Below are positions 1-6,933 of a stretch of DNA of 11,373 nt, piece by piece; position 1 is the first letter of the stretch, and each line of letters begins with the position of its first letter. A program made the translations under genes and the position numbers. The notes under the pieces are model-generated. The model searched no databases and was not told where the DNA came from. It saw only the letters and a list, made by a program, of their open reading frames with translations. Source of the DNA: Bacteroidota bacterium (GTDB lineage: Bacteria; Bacteroidota; Ignavibacteria; Ignavibacteriales; Melioribacteraceae). The DNA lies in the NCBI GenBank assembly GCA_021814855.1, contig JAKAHQ010000015.1:1-11373 (forward strand), in the 5' to 3' direction.

Positions 1-966
1 TATTCCGCCCAAACCGATTGGCGTGCATGTCTGGTGTTCCATTCCTCCCGACCAGCCGAACTCCGCGTTTCCGTACTTTTCTCGTATACACGGGTAGAGC
101 CCATATTTATCCGAAAAAATTTTCAACATGTTTACGGTTTTATCAAATAAGGATTGGTACTTGGCCAAATCTTCCGGGTAGAGATAGTGATTTACCGGCA
201 TCGATTTACCCGGTGCGTAATCAAACATGTTTTGATGAAGCGCGTAATTTGTCATGGCAAGAGATATAAGATAACCGGCAATGGGATAACTGTTATGCCA
301 TTTATAAGTTTTTGTTCCGTTGCCGTTGTCTAGAACATCCGTTAAAACTCCGTTAGAAACAGATACAAAATTACTTGCCGCTGTAATCCAAACATCCGAA
401 GAGTCGGCTTTATCTGCCGGGGTGTCTTTGGAAGGCCACCAATCCTTGGCGCCGTAAGGTTCGCTCAAGGTCCAAATAATCGGCTGGCCATTGTGCGAAC
501 TAAATTCAAAACTGCCGAACCCGCCCGAACCTGGAACTCCCTGGTAAGAAATATCAATACTCACTGTTTCATTCTTTAAGTAAGTTCGATCGAGAGTTAT
601 TATTAATTGATCACTTCCTGTAGGCTGGCTAAAACTCAAGTTTGTAGAATTGAGTTTAACGGAATTTACCTGTAGCTGGTTAACAATATCCAGAAAGAAA
701 GATGTTAATTGTTCCGGCGCAACTTTGAATTTTACCGTTACTGTTCCGGAAATAAATTGAGGCGAGTAACTTACATTGAGATTCAATTTATAATATGTTA
801 TATCGATTGTGCTGTCGCCGGGATACTGAACATTGGAAATTTTATTAAGCCGCTGAAAATTCTTTATCTTTGCCTGAGAACAATACAGCGCGCCGTCCTG
901 AGCCGAGAGATTTGCATAAACGCTGAGAAGTACTACAATTATGATTAAAGAAATCCTTTTCAACAT
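1..966 (-). CDS. Secreted M1 family aminopeptidase, N-terminal part (3' end beyond window)
   Basis: The reading frame is open from an ATG at 964-966 to the window edge, giving 322 residues. Residues 1-22 form a typical signal peptide: Lys-Arg, then a run of Ile/Leu/Val, then a small-residue cleavage region ending SAQ. So the enzyme is exported to the periplasm or beyond. Residues about 45-250 fit the beta-rich N-terminal domain of M1 peptidases, including the conserved patch DWWPSKDTPADKA at 175-187. Residues 293-313 hold IREKYGNAEFGWSGGMEHQT, where GGMEHQT (307-313) takes the place of the GxMEN substrate-binding motif. The zinc motif HExxH and its distal Glu would lie just outside the window and cannot be checked. 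Many FCB-group homologues carry a C-terminal type IX secretion signal; this also cannot be seen. The family hydrolyses N-terminal residues from peptides. No clear Shine-Dalgarno site precedes the ATG. Family assignment is firm; substrate is unknown. Confidence 0.88.
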   Translation of the reverse strand, partial: MLKRISLIIIVVLLSVYANLSAQDGALYCSQAKIKNFQRLNKISNVQYPGDSTIDITYYKLNLNVSYSPQFISGTVTVKFKVAPEQLTSFFLDIVNQLQVNSVKLNSTNLSFSQPTGSDQLIITLDRTYLKNETVSIDISYQGVPGSGGFGSFEFSSHNGQPIIWTLSEPYGAKDWWPSKDTPADKADSSDVWITAASNFVSVSNGVLTDVLDNGNGTKTYKWHNSYPIAGYLISLAMTNYALHQNMFDYAPGKSMPVNHYLYPEDLAKYQSLFDKTVNMLKIFSDKYGLYPCIREKYGNAEFGWSGGMEHQTCTPIGLGGI

Positions 967-1160
967 AAATTCCATTTTGTTTGCTGTAAGATATTCAAGC
1001 CGGCATAAAAGCGAAAGCTATTTATTTCGGTATATTGTTTATGAAGCCAAGCTTTCGGAATTAATGGCTGTAAAAGAAAATTAACATGAATGCTTTCCAT
1101 GAAGTTCATATTTTCTTAATTTGACATTGCACCAATTCATTTGTGGACATTCAAAAAATT
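967..1160. promoter_or_regulatory. Divergent intergenic region between aminopeptidase and symporter
   Basis: This spacer must hold promoters for both flanking genes, which are transcribed away from each other. Visible elements are an 8-bp inverted repeat CGAAAGCT (1012-1019) and AGCTTTCG (1050-1057), an 11-bp palindrome ATGAAGTTCAT at 1099-1109, and a perfect -35-like TTGACA at 1121-1126. No good -10 box follows TTGACA at the usual 16-18 bp spacing, so I do not assign a promoter. Confidence 0.35.
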
Positions 1161-2483
1161 ATGGCGAAAAAACATTTACCTCTTCACGTCAAGATACTTC
1201 TCGGTTTATTAATCGGGTTAATGCTCGGATTGCTTTCCAATATTTTTCTGAACGGGAATGAAACGATTAAATGGGCTGTAAGCGATGTTGCCTACCCGGT
1301 CGGTCAAATTTTTCTCCGGCTGATATTTATGATAATCATTCCTTTGATCTTTACCGCCATAGTTTTAGGCGTAGCAGATTTTCGTGACATCCGGAAAATC
1401 GGAAGGGTCGGAGGAAAGGTTCTGTTATTTACCGTTGTAATTACAGCTCTCTCCGTGTTAATCGGTATGACGGTTGTAAACGTTGTAAAACCCGGAAGCG
1501 GAATCTCCGCAGAAAACCGCGTTGCGTTGACTCAAGTAATTACCAACAATCAAACTGTTACGGGAATAATTAAAACTGCGCATGAGGCAAAAAGTTTTAC
1601 CCAGATTGTGATGGACTTGATACCGCGAAACCCCTTTGCCGAGATTGTGAATTATCTCGATCCGAATAACCATGGCGGGGGACTTCTTGCCGTAATGTTT
1701 TTTGCTCTGATTTTCGGAATCGCAATGGCACTTTCCGATGAAGAAAAAACGGCAACGCTTACAAAAACTCTTCAAGGCATTTACGAAGTTGTAATGAAGA
1801 TTATCGATTTCGCAATGCGGTTTGCGCCGTACGGAGTTGCTGCTTTGATCTTTTCAACGGCTTCGCAAATCGGGCTGCAGGTTATAGGTCCTCTTCTTAA
1901 GTATGTTGTTGTTGTGCTGTTTGCCCTGGCTTTTCATTTTTTGGTAACCTACGGCGTAATAATTAAGTATGTTGTGGGAAAAAATCCGAAAGAATTTTTT
2001 ATAAACCTGAGCGAAGTAATTGTAACCGCGTTCTCAACAAGTTCTTCAAATGCAACTCTGCCTACATCAATCCGGGTTTCTATAGAAAAACTAAAGCTGG
2101 ATAAGGATATAACTAATTTTGTTTTAACAATCGGCGCCACGGCAAATCAAAACGGAACTGCGCTTTATGAAGGTATAACGGTTTTATTCCTTGCGCAATT
2201 TTACGGAATTGATTTGTCTTTAACCCAGCAATTGATAGTTGTATTCCTTTCAATTCTTGCCGGTGTTGGAACCGCAGGTGTACCCGGAGGTTCGCTTCCG
2301 CTTGTAGTTATGGTTCTTCAAACTATCGGGATTCCTGCCGAGGGAATCGGTATAATCTTAGGCGTGGATCGAATACTCGATATGTCGCGCACAGTTGTAA
2401 ATGTTTCCGGGGATAAAGTGCTTGCAAGTTGGGTGGACGTGTCGGAAAGTAAGGCCATGAATGCAAAACGCGGGGAAGGTTAA
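1161..2483 (+). CDS. Dicarboxylate/amino acid:cation symporter (DAACS family, GltP/GltPh-like)
   Basis: This inner-membrane protein resembles the glutamate/aspartate transporters that couple acidic substrate uptake to Na+ or H+. Numbering here is from a GTG at 1143 (446 aa); I prefer the ATG at 1161 (440 aa), which begins MAKKHLPLHVKILLG as is usual for the family. Neither start has a Shine-Dalgarno site. Visible landmarks are the hairpin-1 serine motif TSSSNATLP (299-307), the TM7 motif NQNGT (335-339) where most relatives have NMDGT, the hairpin-2 loop GVGTAGVPGG (374-383), and the TM8 set Asp409, Asp413, Arg416, Asn420, Asp424. Asp413 and Arg416 match the residues that in GltPh hold the substrate amino group and side-chain carboxylate. 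DctA-type dicarboxylate carriers have Ser in place of that Asp, so an acidic amino acid is the likelier substrate (inference). It converges with the epimerase gene, 17 bp away, with no hairpin between. Confidence 0.92.
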   Translation: MAKKHLPLHVKILLGLLIGLMLGLLSNIFLNGNETIKWAVSDVAYPVGQIFLRLIFMIIIPLIFTAIVLGVADFRDIRKIGRVGGKVLLFTVVITALSVLIGMTVVNVVKPGSGISAENRVALTQVITNNQTVTGIIKTAHEAKSFTQIVMDLIPRNPFAEIVNYLDPNNHGGGLLAVMFFALIFGIAMALSDEEKTATLTKTLQGIYEVVMKIIDFAMRFAPYGVAALIFSTASQIGLQVIGPLLKYVVVVLFALAFHFLVTYGVIIKYVVGKNPKEFFINLSEVIVTAFSTSSSNATLPTSIRVSIEKLKLDKDITNFVLTIGATANQNGTALYEGITVLFLAQFYGIDLSLTQQLIVVFLSILAGVGTAGVPGGSLPLVVMVLQTIGIPAEGIGIILGVDRILDMSRTVVNVSGDKVLASWVDVSESKAMNAKRGEG

Positions 2484-2500
2484 TTCATGTTCTTCGTTTA

Positions 2501-2911
2501 TCATGCCTCTTTTTTTTCACACAGCTCCGTTAACACGCCGTAAGTTGATTTCGGGTGTAAGAAGGCAATATTCAATCCTTCTGCACCGAGTTTGGGTTCG
2601 TTATCTATGAACTGAATACCTTTGCTGCCGGCCTCTTTGATCGCATCTTTTAAATTGTTGGCAGCAAATGCTAAATGATGAATTCCCTCACCGCGCTTTT
2701 CGATAAATTTACTTATCGGTCCGTCCGGCTCCATAGATTCAAGCAATTCAATCTTGGTTTGTCCAACCATAAAAAAAGCAGTACGGGTTTTCTGGCTTGG
2801 TACTTCTTCAACAGCATAGCACTTTAACCCAAGCACTTTTTCATAATACTCGGTCGCTTCTTTCAAGTTTTTGACTGCAATGCCTATGTGTTCTATGTGT
2901 GTTAGGTTCAT
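2501..2911 (-). CDS. mce: Methylmalonyl-CoA epimerase
   Basis: A 136-residue protein of the vicinal oxygen chelate (glyoxalase-like) fold, the usual size for this enzyme, which interconverts (R)- and (S)-methylmalonyl-CoA in the cytoplasm. Two beta-alpha-beta modules are visible: IEHIGIAVKNLKEATEYYE near the N-terminus and GIHHLAFAANNLKDAI from residue 76. Probable metal ligands are His8, Glu55 within KIELLE, His78 or His79, and Glu129 within LTELCE. It lies downstream of, and on the same strand as, the mutase catalytic subunit, whose substrate it supplies, which supports the specific name over a generic VOC protein. The spacer to the mutase is 124 bp and contains opposed repeats, so joint transcription is likely but not proven. 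The start lacks a strong Shine-Dalgarno site. Confidence 0.93.
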   Translation of the reverse strand: MNLTHIEHIGIAVKNLKEATEYYEKVLGLKCYAVEEVPSQKTRTAFFMVGQTKIELLESMEPDGPISKFIEKRGEGIHHLAFAANNLKDAIKEAGSKGIQFIDNEPKLGAEGLNIAFLHPKSTYGVLTELCEKKEA

Positions 2912-2956
2912 AATTGCGCTCAGAATATTTAAAAAACCGTTGTCTTTCGTTTCAAT

Positions 2957-3033
2957 ATTGTTATATAACTATATTGTTCTATTGTAGATTCGAACATTAA
3001 TTTGGTGATAGAATCATATAACAATAGAACAAT
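2957..3033. repeat. Opposed tandem octamer repeats (ATTGTTnT) forming long inverted repeats
   Basis: In plus-strand reading, four contiguous 8-bp units occupy 2957-2988: ATTGTTAT, ATAACTAT (degenerate), ATTGTTCT and ATTGTAGA (degenerate). Two units in the opposite orientation, ATAACAAT and AGAACAAT, occupy 3018-3033. This gives a perfect 13-bp inverted repeat (2973-2985 with 3021-3033) and an alternative perfect 11-bp one (2956-2966 with 3016-3026). The right block starts 2 nt beyond the mutase stop codon, and the left block ends about 45 nt before the epimerase start. In the minus-strand transcript, the two pairings would compete for the same arm. Confidence 0.75.
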
Positions 3034-3035
3034 GT

Positions 3036-4718
3036 TTAAATTACAACATGCTCTCTATACTCTCCAAATACTTCCCGCATCGTATTGCAGATTTCCCCAA
3101 TGCTCGCGTAAACTTTAACTGCTTCGAGAATGAAAGGCATAAGATTATCATTGCCTCCCGCTGCAGTTTTAAGTGCGGATAACTTTTTATTTACTTCTTC
3201 ATTATTTCTTTGTATGCGGATTTGATTTAAGAATTTAATTTGGTCTTCCTGGATTTTTTCGTCTATCCTAAGTAAATCTTCTTTGCTGGTTTCCGTCTGT
3301 TGAAATTTGTTTACTCCAACCACAATCCTTTCATTGCGTTCAAGTTCTTGTTGAAATTGGTATGCAGATTTTTGGATTTCCGTCTGGATGTATCCGGCTT
3401 CAATTGCATTTATTGTTCCGCCCATCGCGTCAATTTTCGCAATGTATTCTTCCGCTTCTTTTTCTATTTGATCCGTTAATGCTTCCACATAATAAGAACC
3501 GGCAAGCGGGTCGATTGTATTTGTAACGCCGCTTTCGTAAGCCACAATTTGCTGGGTACGCAAAGCAATCTTTACGGAATCCTCCGTAGGAAGGGCGAGG
3601 GCTTCATCGCGGGAGTTTGTATGAAGACTTTGAGTTCCGCCGAGCACAGCCGCCAAAGTTTGCACTGTAACTCGAACAATGTTGTTATCAACTTGTTGTG
3701 CCGTTAATGCTGAACCGGCAGTTTGTGTATGGAAACGCAGCATCATCGATTTTTCTTTTTTTGCGTTGAAACGATTTTTCATAATCTTTGCCCATAAACG
3801 GCGGGCGGCGCGGTACTTAGCAACTTCTTCCAGCAAATCGTTATGCGCGTTAAAGAAGAATGAAAGTTGACCGGCAAATTCGTCAACATCTAAACCGGCT
3901 TTAATTGCCGTTTCTACATAAGCAATTCCATCGGCTAAAGTGAAACCAACTTCCTGCGCCGCAGTAGATCCGGCCTCGCGGATGTGATAGCCTGAAATTG
4001 AAATTGTATTCCACCTTGGAACTTTCTTTCCGCAGAATTCGAAAATGTTAGTGATCAAACGCATCGAAGCTTTGGGAGGATAAATGTAAGTGCCGCGGGC
4101 AACATATTCTTTTAAAATGTCGTTTTGAATTGTACCGCTGATTTTATCCCTGCTCACGCCTTGCTTTTCGGCAACTGCAATATAAAGTGCGAGGAGAACG
4201 GATGCCGGAGCGTTGATTGTCATAGAAGTTGAAACTTTATCGAGCGGAATTTTATCAAATAAAATTTCCATATCGGCAAGCGTATCAATCGCTACACCAA
4301 CTTTACCGACTTCGCCGTACGACATTGGGTCGTCGCTGTCGTAACCAATCTGGGTTGGCAGATCAAACGCAACGGACAGGCCCATTTGTCCCTGCTCAAG
4401 CAAGTAGCGGTACCTTTCGTTCGATTCTTTCGCGGTTCCAAAGCCGGCGTATTGGCGCATAGTCCAAAGTCTTCCTCGGTACATAGTTGGCTGAACACCG
4501 CGGGTAAACGGATACTGGCCTGGGAAACCCGTTTGCTCGTTGTATTTTTCTTCGTTTGCATCGCCGGGCAAGTACAAAGGTTTCACTTCAGTGAATGACT
4601 GGGTGGTAAAGGATTTCTGGCGTTCAGGAAATTTCGCAACCGATTTGCGATAGACTTTATCTTCCCAATCCTTGTATGCATTCTGAACCTTCACTTTAAG
4701 TTCATCCGCATTTTGCAT
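3036..4718 (-). CDS. mcmA1: Methylmalonyl-CoA mutase, catalytic (large) subunit without B12 domain
   Basis: The 560-residue chain is the TIM-barrel catalytic part of adenosylcobalamin-dependent methylmalonyl-CoA mutase, which interconverts (R)-methylmalonyl-CoA and succinyl-CoA. Conserved stretches include [16 protein letters not shown] (85-100), [19 protein letters not shown] (111-129), [20 protein letters not shown] (195-214), [13 protein letters not shown] (239-251) and [19 protein letters not shown] (360-378). Tyr90, Gln198, Arg208 and His245 correspond to Tyr89, Gln197, Arg207 and His244 of the Propionibacterium enzyme. Isobutyryl-CoA mutases have Phe and Gln at the Tyr and Arg positions, so substrate choice is well supported. 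The chain stops before the cobalamin domain with its DxHxxG motif, as in two-subunit mutases whose small subunit is separate. That partner is not in the window. GAGG lies 6 nt before the ATG (4725-4728 on the plus strand), supporting the start. Epimerase follows downstream. Confidence 0.95.
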   Translation of the reverse strand: MQNADELKVKVQNAYKDWEDKVYRKSVAKFPERQKSFTTQSFTEVKPLYLPGDANEEKYNEQTGFPGQYPFTRGVQPTMYRGRLWTMRQYAGFGTAKESNERYRYLLEQGQMGLSVAFDLPTQIGYDSDDPMSYGEVGKVGVAIDTLADMEILFDKIPLDKVSTSMTINAPASVLLALYIAVAEKQGVSRDKISGTIQNDILKEYVARGTYIYPPKASMRLITNIFEFCGKKVPRWNTISISGYHIREAGSTAAQEVGFTLADGIAYVETAIKAGLDVDEFAGQLSFFFNAHNDLLEEVAKYRAARRLWAKIMKNRFNAKKEKSMMLRFHTQTAGSALTAQQVDNNIVRVTVQTLAAVLGGTQSLHTNSRDEALALPTEDSVKIALRTQQIVAYESGVTNTIDPLAGSYYVEALTDQIEKEAEEYIAKIDAMGGTINAIEAGYIQTEIQKSAYQFQQELERNERIVVGVNKFQQTETSKEDLLRIDEKIQEDQIKFLNQIRIQRNNEEVNKKLSALKTAAGGNDNLMPFILEAVKVYASIGEICNTMREVFGEYREHVVI

Positions 4719-4754
4719 AAGATGCCTCGATTGAAATGGATAATCTTATTTGCA

Positions 4755-4760
4755 ATTATA
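4755..4760 (-). promoter_or_regulatory. Candidate -10 box for the mutase gene
   Basis: The minus strand reads a consensus TATAAT here, 36 nt before the mutase start codon, which would give a leader of about 30 nt. No recognisable -35 box lies 16-18 bp upstream, so the call rests on the -10 match and position only. Confidence 0.35.
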
Positions 4761-4933
4761 ATGCCCGTTGGAATTAAACATGTTAGAACGAAGCATTATG
4801 AATTGATTGTGAATTTAACTAAAAGTTTCGTTATTGGTTAGAGTGTCTTTATTTTACATGGATTACCTTCTCAGTTCTTGGAAAAGGATTTTTCTTTAGT
4901 GGAAAAAGCGGATAAAAAATTACAACTCCAGAC

Positions 4934-4962
4934 TTGACAAATGTTGGATCAAAGTCTATTTT
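4934..4962 (+). promoter_or_regulatory. Sigma-70-type promoter for tRNA-Asn
   Basis: A perfect -35 hexamer TTGACA (4934-4939) is followed after 17 bp by TATTTT (4957-4962), a 4/6 match to TATAAT. Predicted transcription start is about 10 nt before the mature tRNA 5' end. The 260 bp between the mutase start and the tRNA hold nothing else that I recognise apart from the candidate mutase -10 box. Confidence 0.7.
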
Positions 4963-4978
4963 TACGCCGCAAATTTAT

Positions 4979-5050
4979 TCCGCGGTAGCTCAATGGTAGA
5001 GCATGCGGCTGTTAACCGCAGGGTTGCAGGTTCGAGCCCTGCCCGCGGAG
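4979..5050 (+). tRNA. tRNA-Asn (anticodon GTT)
   Basis: A complete 72-nt cloverleaf. The acceptor stem TCCGCGG (4979-4985) pairs with CCGCGGA (5043-5049), with G5050 as discriminator. The D arm is GCTC/GAGC, the anticodon stem TGCGG/CCGCA with loop CTGTTAA, and the T arm GCAGG/CCTGC with loop TTCGAGC. The anticodon GTT at 5011-5013 reads AAC and AAT (Asn). The 3' CCA is not encoded and must be added after transcription. The gene stands alone with its own promoter and terminator. Confidence 0.98.
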
Positions 5051-5052
5051 CG

Positions 5053-5090
5053 AAGGGACTGACGGAATAGACGTGAGTCCCTTTTTATTT
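5053..5090 (+). terminator. Rho-independent terminator of tRNA-Asn
   Basis: AAGGGACT (5053-5060) pairs with AGTCCCTT (5076-5083). Inside, after one mismatch, ACG pairs with CGT (5062-5064 with 5072-5074), closing a 7-nt loop. A T-rich tail follows, and the hairpin begins 3 nt after the tRNA. Confidence 0.85.
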
Positions 5091-5200
5091 GAACTTGAGC
5101 AATGTAGTTGTTTGTTGATGTAAAAATTAACAAGAGCTTGCTGGTGCCCTGTTCGTTAACAAATTTATTTTCAAATTATATTTAAAGGAGCATCTTTAAG

Positions 5201-5413
5201 ATGGCAGACAGAGTAAAAGGAACTGTAAAATGGTTCAACAGTTCAAAAGGCTATGGTTTCATTCAGCAAAAAGACGGAGATGACGTATTCGTACATTTCC
5301 AGGCAATTGTAGGTGATGGTTACAAAACTCTTCAAGAAGGCCAGCAAGTTGAATTTACTGTTGCTCAGGGACAAAAAGGTTTGCAAGCTCAAGAAGTAAA
5401 AGTTATTGCTTAA
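5201..5413 (+). CDS. Cold-shock protein (CspA family)
   Basis: A single 70-residue cold-shock domain, the standard size for this family of small cytoplasmic nucleic-acid-binding proteins that keep RNA unstructured. The order is canonical: [18 protein letters not shown] (residues 5-22) with RNP1 KGYGFIQ, then DDVFVHF (27-33) with RNP2 VFVHF, then the closing strand [18 protein letters not shown] strong Shine-Dalgarno AAAGGAG (5184-5190) sits 10 nt before the ATG. About 110 bp of AT-rich leader separates the tRNA terminator from this gene. A structured cold-responsive leader would be typical of the family, but I could not define one or a convincing promoter. The gene ends in its own terminator and is probably monocistronic. 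Whether it is cold-induced or constitutive cannot be read from the sequence. Confidence 0.96.
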   Translation: MADRVKGTVKWFNSSKGYGFIQQKDGDDVFVHFQAIVGDGYKTLQEGQQVEFTVAQGQKGLQAQEVKVIA

Positions 5414-5437
5414 TACTGACGTTACTTAACCTACTAT

Positions 5438-5463
5438 AAAACCCCGGTCACGAACGGGGTTTT
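5438..5463 (+). terminator. Rho-independent terminator of the cold-shock gene
   Basis: A perfect 9-bp stem AAAACCCCG (5438-5446) with CGGGGTTTT (5455-5463), 8-nt loop, and a T-rich run within and after the 3' arm. It starts 24 nt after the stop codon. The A-rich 5' arm means it could also work on the opposite strand. Confidence 0.9.
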
Positions 5464-5589
5464 CTATTTTAACGATTACTGCTTTTTAAAATTGCACCAT
5501 GCCTTCGACTTCATATAATTAATAAAATTATTTAAATTGAAATACAATTGTGACTAAATTGAAATTTTACAACTAAAGTTAGCTGAGAA

Positions 5590-6804
5590 ATGCCAATCAA
5601 AAAAAAAGTACATCAGACAGCCGGCAAAATCAAAAAAATAAACATTGATCTGTTCAAAGATTTTTTCGAAAGCGAAAAAGCTTCCGGGTATATTCTAGTG
5701 TTAATTACGGTAGTATCACTTCTGTTGGCAAACAGCGCTTTAGGTAAAAGTTATCTTACTATTTGGCATACATACATGAATCTTTCGTTTTCGGGGGTTG
5801 AATTAAAGTACAGCATCGAACATTGGATTAACGACGGCTTTATGGCGGTGTTTTTTCTTCTCGTCGGTTTAGAGATTGAAAGAGAAATTTATGTAGGAGA
5901 ACTTAGAGAAATAAAGAAAGCGTCTTTGCCAATTATTGCCGCAATCGGCGGTATGCTTATTCCCGGAATAATTCATTTTGTATTGAATGCTGGTACCGAA
6001 ACGCAAAGCGGATTCGGAATTCCCATGGCAACCGATATTGCGTTCGCCATCGGAATCCTTTCCTTAGCAGGTAGCAAGGTTCCGTTATCGCTTAAAATAT
6101 TTTTAACTGCACTTGCTATTATTGACGATCTCGGCGCCATAATTTTGATAGCCGTGTTCTATACCCAAAATCTTGCCCTTGGTTATTTATTTTCGGCAGT
6201 GCTTGTGTTTATACTTCTAGTGTTTCTAAACCGGATGCGTGTCAACAAACTTTCGATATATTTAATCCTCGGTGTTGTAATGTGGTACTGCATGCTTAAA
6301 TCCGGTGTCCACGCTACAATAAGCGGCGTCCTTTTGGCTTTCGCCGTTCCTTTTAATAAAAACAATGACGAAAACATTTCTTACAGACTCCAGAAAAAAC
6401 TTCACTGGCCGGTTGCGTTTATAATTCTTCCGCTCTTTGCTCTTGCCAATACGGCTGTAGTATTGCCGAAAAATATTATATCCAGCTTAACGGAATTGAA
6501 TTCGCTCGGTATAATTCTGGGACTCGTAGCCGGCAAATTTCTAGGTATATTTTCTTTTTCATTTTTAAGTGTAAAATCGGGTCTAAGTTCTTTGCCGTCG
6601 GATTTGAACTGGAAATTACTCGGCGGTGCGGCTGTTCTTGCAGGCATTGGTTTTACAATGTCAATCTTTATTTCCAATCTTGCTTTCGATCAACCGGAAG
6701 TAATAGTTTCTTCCAAACTTAGTATTTTGTTTGCATCGGTTGTTTCGGCGGTAAGCGGATTAACTGCGCTGATGTTAGTCGGAAAGAAATCTATTCCTGA
6801 ATAA
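5590..6804 (+). CDS. nhaA: Na+/H+ antiporter NhaA
   Basis: A 404-residue inner-membrane antiporter that exports Na+ (or Li+) in exchange for protons, serving pH and salt homeostasis. Family signatures are clear: GFMAVFFLLVGLEIEREI (83-100), IPMATDIAFAIGILSLAGS (144-162), LKIFLTALAIIDDLGAI (168-184), LKSGVHATISGVLLAF (236-251) and VAGKFLGI (313-320). Asp179-Asp180 correspond to the E. coli Asp163-Asp164 ion-binding pair, Asp149 to Asp133, and Lys316 to Lys300. His241 lies in the KSGVHAT motif, which in E. coli holds a His implicated in pH response. The N-terminal 20 residues are lysine-rich and somewhat longer than in E. coli. The start has only a weak purine stretch upstream (GCTGAGAA). No NhaR-type regulator lies beside it. 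The gene faces the receptor gene and shares a hairpin with it. Confidence 0.97.
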   Translation: MPIKKKVHQTAGKIKKINIDLFKDFFESEKASGYILVLITVVSLLLANSALGKSYLTIWHTYMNLSFSGVELKYSIEHWINDGFMAVFFLLVGLEIEREIYVGELREIKKASLPIIAAIGGMLIPGIIHFVLNAGTETQSGFGIPMATDIAFAIGILSLAGSKVPLSLKIFLTALAIIDDLGAIILIAVFYTQNLALGYLFSAVLVFILLVFLNRMRVNKLSIYLILGVVMWYCMLKSGVHATISGVLLAFAVPFNKNNDENISYRLQKKLHWPVAFIILPLFALANTAVVLPKNIISSLTELNSLGIILGLVAGKFLGIFSFSFLSVKSGLSSLPSDLNWKLLGGAAVLAGIGFTMSIFISNLAFDQPEVIVSSKLSILFASVVSAVSGLTALMLVGKKSIPE

Positions 6805-6877
6805 AAAATATTCACACGAAAGTGCCGAAAACAATTTACACTACTTATCCAAATAGGGTTCAAGATTGCTTCAAATA

Positions 6878-6904
6878 AGAATGCCGGATCAAATCCGGCA
6901 TTCT
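6878..6904. terminator. Shared hairpin between convergent nhaA and receptor genes
   Basis: A perfect 12-bp stem AGAATGCCGGAT (6878-6889) with ATCCGGCATTCT (6893-6904) around a 3-nt loop. It is centred in the 129-bp gap between two converging genes. Neither side has a strict T tract, only AT-rich sequence, so it may be a weak bidirectional terminator or an mRNA 3'-end stabiliser. Confidence 0.7.
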
Positions 6905-6933
6905 GCTAAATAATTTTAACGGTGAATTAATTT

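Noticed and set aside
18..269. Open frame on the plus strand inside the aminopeptidase region
   Set aside because: It is antisense to a well-supported M1 peptidase frame and has no recognisable domain, signal or binding site.
1143..1160. GTG start for the symporter
   Set aside because: It is possible, but neither start has a Shine-Dalgarno site, and the ATG at 1161 gives the usual short N-terminus before the first membrane segment. Kept as an alternative.
2957..3033. CRISPR array
   Set aside because: Units are 8 bp, contiguous, AT-rich and in two orientations without spacers.
4292..4561. Overlapping open frames in other phases within the mutase gene
   Set aside because: They follow from the codon pattern of the conserved mutase and show no family features.
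4979..5050. tRNA-Asn as an integration site for a mobile element
   Set aside because: No repeat of the tRNA 3' end, integrase or phage-like gene is present downstream; normal housekeeping genes follow.
5171..5183. TATATT before the cold-shock gene as a -10 box
   Set aside because: It lies immediately before the Shine-Dalgarno site, so transcripts starting from it would lose or truncate the ribosome binding site; no -35 box fits.
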